Positions 48,242-55,330 of a stretch of DNA of 64,000 nt are shown here, piece after piece. Positions within the stretch are counted from its first letter, which is position 1, and every line of letters starts with the position of its first letter. Origin of the DNA: Pseudomonas sp. TH41 (lineage in GTDB: Bacteria; Pseudomonadota; Gammaproteobacteria; Pseudomonadales; Pseudomonadaceae); contig NZ_JAEKFH010000003.1 of the NCBI RefSeq assembly GCF_016650695.1, positions 2,562,001 through 2,626,000 of the forward strand, read 5' to 3'. The position numbers and the translations under genes are program-made. The notes below the pieces were generated by a model. The model was not told where the DNA came from and ran no database searches. It saw nothing but the letters and a program-made list of their open reading frames with translations.

Positions 48242-49207
48242 TTATTCGCTAAACGCCATCCCATGCTTCTCTTTGGTGGTCTTCACCGCCTCCAGCACCG
48301 CCAGCAGGCAATCATCACGATAGCGCTCCAGCGCTGAAATGCTGTGTTTGCCCAACTGATCGCTGGTGCCGTCCACCACATCGTCAATCAACTTGTCGGT
48401 CAGCTCCGGCGCCGGCAGATACGTCCACGGCAACTGCAACGCCGGGCCAAATTGCGCCATGAAGTGCCGCATGCCCGCGTCGCCACCGGCCAGGGTGTAG
48501 GTCAAGAACGTCCCCATGAACGACCAGCGCAGACCCGCGCCAAAACGGATCGCGTCGTCAATTTCACCGGTCGTCGCCACGCCGTCGTTCACCAGGTGCA
48601 GCGCCTCACGCCACAACGCTTCGAGCAAACGGTCGGCGATAAACCCCGGCACTTCTTTGCGCACATGCAGCGGGCGCATGCCCAGGGATTCGTAAACTTT
48701 AATCGCCGCTTGAATGGCTTCCGGGGCGGTGTTCTTGCCACCCACCACTTCCACCAATGGCAGCAGATAAACCGGATTGAACGGGTGCCCGACCACACAG
48801 CGTTCCGGGTGCGTCGAACTCTCGTAAAACTCACTCGGCAACAGCCCCGAAGTGCTGGAGCCGATGAGTGCATCGGGCTTGGCCGCCGCGCTGATTTTGC
48901 TGTGCAGCTCCAGTTTCAGATCGAGGCGTTCCGGAGCGCTTTCCTGAATGAAGTCGGCATCGCGAACGCATTCTTCAATCGTCGCTACAAAGCGCAGCCG
49001 ATCCTGCGAAGCACCAGGCGCCAACCCTTGTTTTTCCAGGGCTCCCCAGGCATTGGCGACGCGTTTGCGCAGCGCGGCTTCGGCACCTGGCGCTGGGTCC
49101 CAGGCCACGACATCGAGGCCGTGAGCGAGGGCGCGGGATACCCAGCCGCTGCCGATGACACCGCTGCCCAGAGCGGCGAAGGTTTTGATTTCGGTGATGA
49201 AAGTCAT
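48242..49207 (-). CDS. cdhA: L-carnitine 3-dehydrogenase
   Basis: A 321-residue NAD+-dependent dehydrogenase of the 3-hydroxyacyl-CoA dehydrogenase fold, converting L-carnitine to 3-dehydrocarnitine. The nucleotide-binding motif is [28 protein letters not shown]; the catalytic region has [18 protein letters not shown] and the [27 protein letters not shown] helix. The start has AGGA upstream. Gene order caiX-cdhC-cdhA-cdhB matches the known Pseudomonas carnitine locus. Confidence 0.95.
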   Translation of the reverse strand: MTFITEIKTFAALGSGVIGSGWVSRALAHGLDVVAWDPAPGAEAALRKRVANAWGALEKQGLAPGASQDRLRFVATIEECVRDADFIQESAPERLDLKLELHSKISAAAKPDALIGSSTSGLLPSEFYESSTHPERCVVGHPFNPVYLLPLVEVVGGKNTAPEAIQAAIKVYESLGMRPLHVRKEVPGFIADRLLEALWREALHLVNDGVATTGEIDDAIRFGAGLRWSFMGTFLTYTLAGGDAGMRHFMAQFGPALQLPWTYLPAPELTDKLIDDVVDGTSDQLGKHSISALERYRDDCLLAVLEAVKTTKEKHGMAFSE

Positions 49208-49236
49208 GGCGACGTCCTAAAAGAATTCGGTGATTC

Positions 49237-49324
49237 CTGTAGGAGCGAGCTTGCTCGCGATGGTATTCCAGGCGCTGAGTGGCGTCGGCTGTACCTTTTT
49301 CGCGAGCAAGTTCGCTCCTACAGG
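49237..49324. repeat. Palindromic REP pair, family B, inside the carnitine operon
   Basis: CCTGTAGGAGCGAGCTTGCT and the mirrored AGCAAGTTCGCTCCTACAGG (one mismatch). It separates cdhC from cdhA. Confidence 0.87.
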
Positions 49325-49337
49325 GTTATGTGTGGAT

Positions 49338-50225
49338 TCAGCCGCGCTTGGTCAGGCCCATTTTTACCCGGCCTTCAGCCGGTGTCAGAACGCGGGCGCC
49401 GAGGCGGCTGAGGATTTCCGAGGCGCGTTCGACCAGTTGGCCATTGGTCGCCAGTACGCCTTTGTCCAACCAGATATTGTCTTCCAGGCCAACCCGCACG
49501 TTGCCGCCCAGCAGCACCGCTTGCGCCGCCATCGGCATCTGCATGCGACCGATGCCGAAGCCGGCCCACACCGCATTAGCCGGCAGGTTGTCGACCATGG
49601 CCTTCATGGTGGTGGTGTCGGCGGGTGCGCCCCACGGGATGCCCAGGCAGAGCTGGAACAGCGGGTCATCGAGCAGGCCTTCCTTGATCAATTGCTTGGC
49701 GAACCACAGGTGACCGGTGTCGAAGATTTCCAGCTCGGCTTTCACGCCCAGCTCTTGAATGCGTTTGGCGCCAGCGCGCAGCTGGGCCGGGGTGGAAACG
49801 TAAATCGTGTCGCCATCGCCGAAGTTCAGGGTGCCGCAATCGAGGGTGCAGATTTCCGGCAGTAACGCTTCGACGTGGGCCAGACGGGTCAATGGGCCGA
49901 CCAGGTCGGTGTTCGGGCCGAACTCCATCGGGTTCTCGCCCGCGCCGATTTCCAGGTCGCCGCCCATGCCGGCGGTGAGGTTGACGATGATGTCGACGTC
50001 CGCCTCGCGGATGCGCTCCATCACTTCGCGGTACAGCGCCACGTCACGGCTGAATTTGCCGGTTTCGGGGTTGCGCACGTGGCAGTGGACCACGGTGGCG
50101 CCGGCCTTGGCCGCTTCCACGGCGGCGGCAGCGATTTGTTTCGGGGTGACCGGCACGTGTGGGCTCTTGGCGGTCGTGTCGCCAGCACCGGTGAGTGCGC
50201 AGGTGATGATGACGTCGTGGTTCAT
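49338..50225 (-). CDS. cdhC: 3-dehydrocarnitine cleavage enzyme (BKACE family)
   Basis: A 295-residue zinc-dependent beta-keto-acid cleavage enzyme. [32 protein letters not shown] at the N-terminus, the zinc-binding [10 protein letters not shown] and the second His region ([20 protein letters not shown]) are BKACE signatures. In this pathway dehydrocarnitine and acetyl-CoA give betainyl-CoA and acetoacetate, which CdhB then hydrolyses. An AGGA site precedes the ATG. Confidence 0.93.
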   Translation of the reverse strand: MNHDVIITCALTGAGDTTAKSPHVPVTPKQIAAAAVEAAKAGATVVHCHVRNPETGKFSRDVALYREVMERIREADVDIIVNLTAGMGGDLEIGAGENPMEFGPNTDLVGPLTRLAHVEALLPEICTLDCGTLNFGDGDTIYVSTPAQLRAGAKRIQELGVKAELEIFDTGHLWFAKQLIKEGLLDDPLFQLCLGIPWGAPADTTTMKAMVDNLPANAVWAGFGIGRMQMPMAAQAVLLGGNVRVGLEDNIWLDKGVLATNGQLVERASEILSRLGARVLTPAEGRVKMGLTKRG

Positions 50226-50300
50226 GAGGCGGTTCCTTGCAGGCGTGATGAGTCTGTTCGCAGCCCATTTCGGGCTGCGAATCGGTCATTCAGTTGGGGT

Positions 50301-51245
50301 TTATTTAGTGGTCAGTTTCAGATTGTCAGCAGCCGGTTTGCCATCGAAGGTGGTCACGCCTTCGAGCCAGCGTTGCTTGTCTTGCGGATGATCTTTCAGC
50401 CATTGCTTGGCCGACTCGAAAGCGTCCTTGTGATCCAGCAACGGCTGCATCATCCGACTCTCGTCTTCGGCGGTGTAGGTCAGGTTGCTCAGCAAGCGAC
50501 CGATGTTCGGGCACTGCTCGGCGTATTTCGGCGCGGTGACGGTCCAGACCGTGGCCATGCCTTCGTTCGGGCCGAGGGCGTCGTCGCTGCCGGTGAGGTA
50601 CGTCATCTTCACGTTGACGTTCATCGGGTGCGGCGCCCAGCCGAAGAACACCACCGCTTCGTTGCGTCGAACGGCGCGATCCACTGCGGCGAGCATGCCG
50701 GCCTCGCTGGACTCGACCAACTGGAACTTGCCGAGGCCAAACTGGTTCTTGGCGATCATTGCCTTGATCTGGGTGTTGGCGCCTGAGCCAGGCTCAATGC
50801 CGTAGATCTTGCCGCCCAGTTCTTTTTCGAACTTGGCGATGTCGGCGAAGGTTTTCAGGCCTTTGTCGGCGAGGTAAGTCGGTACGGCGAGGGTGGCGCG
50901 GGCGTCTTTGAGGCTGGGTGCCTGAAGCACTTTGACCTGGTTGCCATCGACGAATGGCGTGATGGTCTGAGTCATCAGCGGGTTCCAGTAGCCCAGGAAC
51001 AGGTCCAGGCGCTGGTCGCGGATCCCGGCGAAAATAATTTGCTGGGACGCGCTGGTTTGTTTGGTGTTGTAGCCGAGGCCATCGAGCAGGACCTGGGTCA
51101 TGGCGCTGGTGGCAATTACGTCAGTCCAGTTGACTACGCCCATGCGCACGTTCTGGCAGGACGCGGGTTCGGCCGCCATGACACTGGCGCTCAGGAAAGC
51201 GGTACCGCTGAGTGCAAGAACACAGCTGCTGATCAGTCGTTTCAT
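50301..51245 (-). CDS. caiX: Carnitine-binding periplasmic protein CaiX
   Basis: A 314-residue OpuAC-type binding protein with signal peptide MKRLISSCVLALSGTAFLSASVMAAEP. Cage tryptophans appear in MGVVNWTDVI, FLGYWNPLM and VFFGWAPHPMN. It is paralogous to CbcX but has no permease or ATPase of its own; in Pseudomonas the CbcVW core is known to accept CaiX for carnitine. It is first gene of the carnitine operon and divergent from cdhR. Confidence 0.93.
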   Translation of the reverse strand: MKRLISSCVLALSGTAFLSASVMAAEPASCQNVRMGVVNWTDVIATSAMTQVLLDGLGYNTKQTSASQQIIFAGIRDQRLDLFLGYWNPLMTQTITPFVDGNQVKVLQAPSLKDARATLAVPTYLADKGLKTFADIAKFEKELGGKIYGIEPGSGANTQIKAMIAKNQFGLGKFQLVESSEAGMLAAVDRAVRRNEAVVFFGWAPHPMNVNVKMTYLTGSDDALGPNEGMATVWTVTAPKYAEQCPNIGRLLSNLTYTAEDESRMMQPLLDHKDAFESAKQWLKDHPQDKQRWLEGVTTFDGKPAADNLKLTTK

Positions 51246-51439
51246 CTCAGGTTCCTCGGCAGTTCGTTATTGTGGGTCCGGGCGTCTTCGTGCGCCGGTG
51301 ATGCCAAGTTACGCAGCTATACGCGGTATAAAGCGCACGGCGGCGACCAGCTCTTGCACTGTAGCGACCTGTCCTCTTGAATGCCGCCTGCAACTGGCGT
51401 ATCAACGTCCACACGCTACCCGTCAACCGAGTGCGCTCC

Positions 51440-52399
51440 ATGTCCCAGGATTTCTACTTCATGTTGATGCCGGGTTTCTCGGCCATCGGTTTCATTTCGG
51501 CCATTGAGCCGCTACGGGTCGCCAATCGCTTTCGCGGTGAACTGTATCGTTGGCATGTGCTCAGCGCCGATGGCGGTGCGGTGCTGGCCAGCAACGGCAT
51601 GTCGGTCAACGCCGACGCGGCGCTGGAACCGCTGAAGAAAGGCGCGACCTTGTTGGTCGTCGCCGGGTTCGAACCGCTGAAATTCGCCACCCCGGCGCTG
51701 GAACACTGGCTGCGCCGGCTGGACAACGAAGGCGTGACGCTCGGTGCCATCGACACGGGCAGCTTCATCCTCGCTGAATCCGGCCTGCTCGACGGCCATC
51801 GCCTGACCCTGCACTGGGAAGCCATCGACGCCTTCAAGGAGTCCTATCCTCAGCTCAGCGTCACCCAGGAGCTGTTCGAGATCGACCGCCGCCGCATCAC
51901 CTCTGCCGGCGGCACCGCCTCCATCGACCTGATGCTCGACCTCATCGCCCAGGCCCACGGGCCGGAGCTGGCGATCCAGGTCAGCGAGCAATTCGTACTC
52001 GGCCGCATCCGTCCACGCAAAGATCACCAGCGCATGGAAGTCGCCACGCGTTACGGCATCAACAACAAGAAGCTGGTGCAGGTGATTGGTGAGATGGAGC
52101 AGCACAGTGAACCGCCGCTGAGCACGCTGCAGTTGGCAGAATCGATCAAAGTGACACGGCGCCAGCTTGAGCGTTTGTTTCGCCTGCATTTGCATGACAC
52201 ACCGAGCAACTTCTACCTGCGCTTGCGACTGGAGAAGGCGCGCCAGCTGCTACGACAGACGGACATGAGTGTGCTGGAAGTAAGTATTGCCTGCGGGTTT
52301 GAATCGCCGTCGTATTTCACCCGCAGTTACCGGGCGAAGTTTGAGCGGTGTCCGCGTGAAGATCGGCGGCGGTTGGGGGATGGGCGGGAGCTGGTTTGA
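51440..52399 (+). CDS. cdhR: CdhR, AraC-family regulator of carnitine catabolism
   Basis: A 319-residue GlxA-type AraC regulator beginning MSQDFYFMLMPGFSAIGFISAIEPLRVANRF, paralogous to GbdR. The amidotransferase-like sensing domain spans about 5-180 (GAIDTGSFILAESGLLDG). The C-terminal AraC domain has LQLAESIKVTRRQLERLFRLHLH and SVLEVSIACGFESPSYFTRSYRAKF. It is divergent from caiX across 194 bases, which fits CdhR, the carnitine-responsive activator of the cdh operon. A longer in-frame start has no ribosome site. Confidence 0.93.
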   Translation: MSQDFYFMLMPGFSAIGFISAIEPLRVANRFRGELYRWHVLSADGGAVLASNGMSVNADAALEPLKKGATLLVVAGFEPLKFATPALEHWLRRLDNEGVTLGAIDTGSFILAESGLLDGHRLTLHWEAIDAFKESYPQLSVTQELFEIDRRRITSAGGTASIDLMLDLIAQAHGPELAIQVSEQFVLGRIRPRKDHQRMEVATRYGINNKKLVQVIGEMEQHSEPPLSTLQLAESIKVTRRQLERLFRLHLHDTPSNFYLRLRLEKARQLLRQTDMSVLEVSIACGFESPSYFTRSYRAKFERCPREDRRRLGDGRELV

Positions 52400-52416
52400 T
52401 CTGTCTACAGGCTGAA

Positions 52417-52516
52417 AATCAAAAGATCGTCCGAACGCGGCCCGAGCCTTCGGCAGCTCCTACACGAGATTGCGCTGCCCCTGTAGGAGCTGCCGAAGGC
52501 TGCGATCTTTTGATCT
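52417..52516. repeat. Palindromic REP pair, family A with the altered left arm
   Basis: The left arm reads AAAAGATCG-TCCGAACGCGGCCCGAG-CCTTCGGCAGC, matching the modified copy at 14568 almost base for base. The right arm is normal. Confidence 0.86.
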
Positions 52517-52527
52517 TCGTGCCTGCA

Positions 52528-52944
52528 TTATTTCTTCATCAATGCCGAACAAGCCGCTTTGTAAGCCTCATGCTGATACTTGTTCAACGTCCCCGGCAGT
52601 TCAAAGTCGAACTTCTTGTTCTGCGCATTGATGGTTTGCGGCGACAGCAGCGTGACCTCGCAATTCTCCAGTAACTGAAAAATGCCTTCGATCTTGAACG
52701 TGGTCGGCCCACCCGCGAACTCGCCTTTCTTGCTGCGCTTCTTGATCGCGATCCGGTCGATGGAATTCTCACGCACAAACGACGCCACCTGAGCGGCGAA
52801 GACTTTGACGTTAACGGCCTCATCGTCATCGTCCAGGGCGATTTTCTTGGTGGCCAAGGCGACGTGGCTCAGGGCCTGACCGTCGAGAGAGGCTACGGCG
52901 ATGATCGCTTCGCTGCCTTTGATTTCGATGCCGCAGATGTTCAT
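52528..52944 (-). CDS. DUF3010 family protein
   Basis: A 138-residue soluble protein beginning MNICGIEIKGSEAIIAVASLDG with AGGA upstream. This N-terminus and the ENSIDRIAIKKRSKKGEFAGGPTTFKIEGIFQLL core are typical of DUF3010, whose fold resembles RNase H/RuvC-like beginnings; no function is established. It is transcribed in the opposite direction to the flanking dgc and cdhR genes and appears monocistronic. Confidence 0.85.
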   Translation of the reverse strand: MNICGIEIKGSEAIIAVASLDGQALSHVALATKKIALDDDDEAVNVKVFAAQVASFVRENSIDRIAIKKRSKKGEFAGGPTTFKIEGIFQLLENCEVTLLSPQTINAQNKKFDFELPGTLNKYQHEAYKAACSALMKK

Positions 52945-53003
52945 TGGAATTCCTTAACAGGCTGATGGCGTGCAGCTTACAACTCAAGCTGATCGGCGCA
53001 GGA

Positions 53004-53405
53004 TCACTCCTGCAAAATCGACTCCAAGAACTCCGACCGCTCATCACTCATTCTTGCCACGCAATCATTCTGCGCAATGGTGAACGCCTTGCTACCGCTC
53101 GTCGCCGGAAACGCTTCCACCGCGCAATCCGCGTCTCTCGTCTTCAGCCATTGCTGCTGAGCAACCTTGAGTTTTTCGCTGATGTCGTTCAGCTGCGCTT
53201 TGTTTTTGCCATAGGCCGTTTGCAGGCGTTCGTTCAGGCCCTGGTAGTTTTCTTTGAGCAATTGCTCTGCGGTGGTTCTGCTGTAGACCGAGCATTCCAG
53301 GGTCTGGACGTCGTTTTCGACTTTGTCGCAGGGGTTGTCGTCGGACTCTTCAGCCGCGTGTACGCCGGTCGCTATCAGTGCCAAAGCCAGGAAGATCGTT
53401 TTCAT
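53004..53405 (-). CDS. LprI-type (DUF1311) periplasmic protein
   Basis: A 133-residue protein with signal peptide MKTIFLALALIATGVHAAEE. The mature domain has four cysteines (NPCDKVEN, TLECSVYS, DADCAVEA, QNDCVARM) and the DUF1311 core SRTTAEQLLKENYQGLNERLQTAY and QQQWLKTRDADC. The family includes the lysozyme inhibitor LprI, though most members are uncharacterised. AGGGG lies about 10 bases before the ATG. Confidence 0.82.
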   Translation of the reverse strand: MKTIFLALALIATGVHAAEESDDNPCDKVENDVQTLECSVYSRTTAEQLLKENYQGLNERLQTAYGKNKAQLNDISEKLKVAQQQWLKTRDADCAVEAFPATSGSKAFTIAQNDCVARMSDERSEFLESILQE

Positions 53406-53640
53406 TGCGCCGCAGCCCCTTTTTTCAGTGCCTATTCAGTAATGCGGCGAATTCTGGCCCATGCGGCGGCCCTTGAACAGGAGGGCGATCACGCCCATCG
53501 ACGACCCTTTGTCGCAGATTGACGCTTTCGGCAAACCCCCTGTCGTTTTTGCACCCGGCTGCCCCGTCCCTCAGGCATATGCTGGCCCCAAAGCGCCGAC
53601 ACACGATTCGGCGCATGAATCGCTAATAGGGGACAGCCTG

Positions 53641-54618
53641 ATGAGCCCAGCCGAATTGCACGCCGACAGCATCGTTATCGACGGCCTGATTATTGCCAAG
53701 TGGAACCGTGAGCTGTTTGAAGACATGCGCAAGGGCGGTTTGACCGCGGCCAACTGCACCGTGTCGGTGTGGGAGGGCTTCCAGGCCACTGTCAACAACA
53801 TCGCTGCCAGCCAGAAGCTGATCCGCGAAAACAGCGACCTGGTGATTCCGGTGCGTACCACCGCCGATATCCGCAAGGCCAAGGAGCAGGGCAAGACCGG
53901 CATCCTCTTTGGTTTCCAGAATGCTCACGCGTTTGAAGACCAGATCGGCTACGTCGAAGTCTTCAAGCAGTTGGGCGTTGGTATCGTGCAGATGTGCTAC
54001 AACACCCAAAACCTGGTCGGTACCGGCTGCTACGAGCGCGATGGCGGCCTGTCGGGCTTCGGTCGTGAAATCGTCGCCGAGATGAACCGTGTCGGCGTCA
54101 TGTGCGACCTGTCCCACGTTGGCTCGAAAACCTCCGAAGAAGTCATCCTCGAATCCAAGAAGCCGGTCTGCTACTCCCATTGCCTGCCGTCGGGTCTGAA
54201 AATTCACCCGCGCAACAAATCCGATGAAGAACTGAAGTTCATCGCCGATCACGGCGGTTTCGTCGGCGTGACCATGTTCGCGCCGTTCCTGGCCAAAGGC
54301 ATCGATTCGACCATCGACGATTACGCCGAAGCCATCGAATACACCATGAACATTGTTGGCGAAGACGCCATCGGTATCGGCACCGATTTCACCCAGGGCC
54401 ATGGCCAGGATTTCTTCGAATACCTGACCCACGACAAGGGTTACGCCCGTCGGCTGACCAGCTTCGGCAAGATCATCAACCCGCTCGGCATCCGCACCGT
54501 CGGCGAGTTCCCGAACCTGACCGAGACGCTGCTCAAGCGCGGCCATTCCGAGCGCGTGGTCCGCAAGATCATGGGCGAGAACTGGGTCAGCGTCTTGAAA
54601 GACGTCTGGGGCGAATAA
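53641..54618 (+). CDS. M19 renal-dipeptidase-like protein with altered metal site, dgc locus
   Basis: A 325-residue protein of the membrane dipeptidase (M19) TIM-barrel family, with GGGGA upstream of the ATG. Against canonical M19 enzymes the motifs align, but the first-metal HxD is L16/I18 (VIDGLIIAK) and the bridging Glu is Q93 (FGFQNAHAF). The second-site histidines are kept (H159 in DLSHV, H180 in CYSHC), as are R191 and D249. So the binuclear zinc site is probably incomplete and ordinary dipeptidase activity doubtful. It opens the dimethylglycine cluster; a related gene heads the same locus in P. aeruginosa. Its role is unknown. Confidence 0.85.
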   Translation: MSPAELHADSIVIDGLIIAKWNRELFEDMRKGGLTAANCTVSVWEGFQATVNNIAASQKLIRENSDLVIPVRTTADIRKAKEQGKTGILFGFQNAHAFEDQIGYVEVFKQLGVGIVQMCYNTQNLVGTGCYERDGGLSGFGREIVAEMNRVGVMCDLSHVGSKTSEEVILESKKPVCYSHCLPSGLKIHPRNKSDEELKFIADHGGFVGVTMFAPFLAKGIDSTIDDYAEAIEYTMNIVGEDAIGIGTDFTQGHGQDFFEYLTHDKGYARRLTSFGKIINPLGIRTVGEFPNLTETLLKRGHSERVVRKIMGENWVSVLKDVWGE

Positions 54619-54640
54619 GCCCCGCTGCCAAAAACGATCC

Positions 54641-54746
54641 CTGTAGCAGCTGCCGAGGCACGAGGCTGCGTTGGGCTGCGAAGAGGCCCCCCGAGGGCGG
54701 TCCTGCGGACACGCAACGCAGCCTCGTACCTCGGCAGCTGCTACGG
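54641..54746. repeat. Palindromic repeat, family D (GTAGCAGCTGCCGAGG)
   Basis: CTGTAGCAGCTGCCGAGGCA and GAGGCTGCGTT are mirrored by AACGCAGCCTC and TACCTCGGCAGCTGCTAC. It occurs once in this window and separates the M19-like gene from the DUF5943 gene. Confidence 0.85.
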
Positions 54747-54784
54747 CACGACAACACAACGAATTTTTCTGGAGTTAAGTTTCC

Positions 54785-55315
54785 ATGGCCAAGATCGCCC
54801 CGCAATTGCCAATCGAAGTCGACAGCGAAACCGGTGTCTGGACCTCTGACGCCCTGCCAATGCTGTACGTGCCACGTCATTTCTTCGTCAACAACCACAT
54901 GGGCATCGAGGAAGTGCTGGGCGCTGACGCCTACGCTGAAATCCTCTACAAGGCCGGCTACAAATCGGCCTGGCACTGGTGTGAAAAAGAAGCGGAATGC
55001 CACGGTCTGGAAGGCGTCGCGGTGTTCGAGCACTACATGAAGCGCCTGTCGCAACGTGGCTGGGGCCTGTTCAAGATCCAGGACATCGACCTCGACAAAG
55101 GCACCGCCAGCGTCAAGCTCGAACACTCCGCGTTCGTCTACGTCTACGGCAAGGTCGGGCGCAAGGTCGACTACATGTTCACGGGCTGGTTTGCCGGTGC
55201 CATGGACCAGATTCTGCACGCCCGCGGCAGCAAGATTCGCACCGTTGCCGAACAAGTCTACGGTGGCTCCGAAGAAGGCCACGACGACGGTTTGTTCACC
55301 GTCAAGCCGTTGTAA
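54785..55315 (+). CDS. DUF5943 protein of the dimethylglycine locus
   Basis: A 176-residue soluble protein beginning MAKIAPQLPIEVDSETG. It is the conserved partner gene upstream of dgcA in Pseudomonas. The layout (LGADAYAEILYKAGYKSAWHWCEKE, then VKLEHSAFVYVYGKVGRKVDYMFTGWFAGAMDQIL) resembles V4R/heme-NO-binding-like small-molecule domains, with a conserved-looking cysteine pair (WCEKEAECHG); that likeness is my impression only. It ends 15 bases before dgcA, so they are co-transcribed. Function unknown. Confidence 0.75.
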   Translation: MAKIAPQLPIEVDSETGVWTSDALPMLYVPRHFFVNNHMGIEEVLGADAYAEILYKAGYKSAWHWCEKEAECHGLEGVAVFEHYMKRLSQRGWGLFKIQDIDLDKGTASVKLEHSAFVYVYGKVGRKVDYMFTGWFAGAMDQILHARGSKIRTVAEQVYGGSEEGHDDGLFTVKPL

Positions 55316-55330
55316 GTCGAGGAACCCGCC

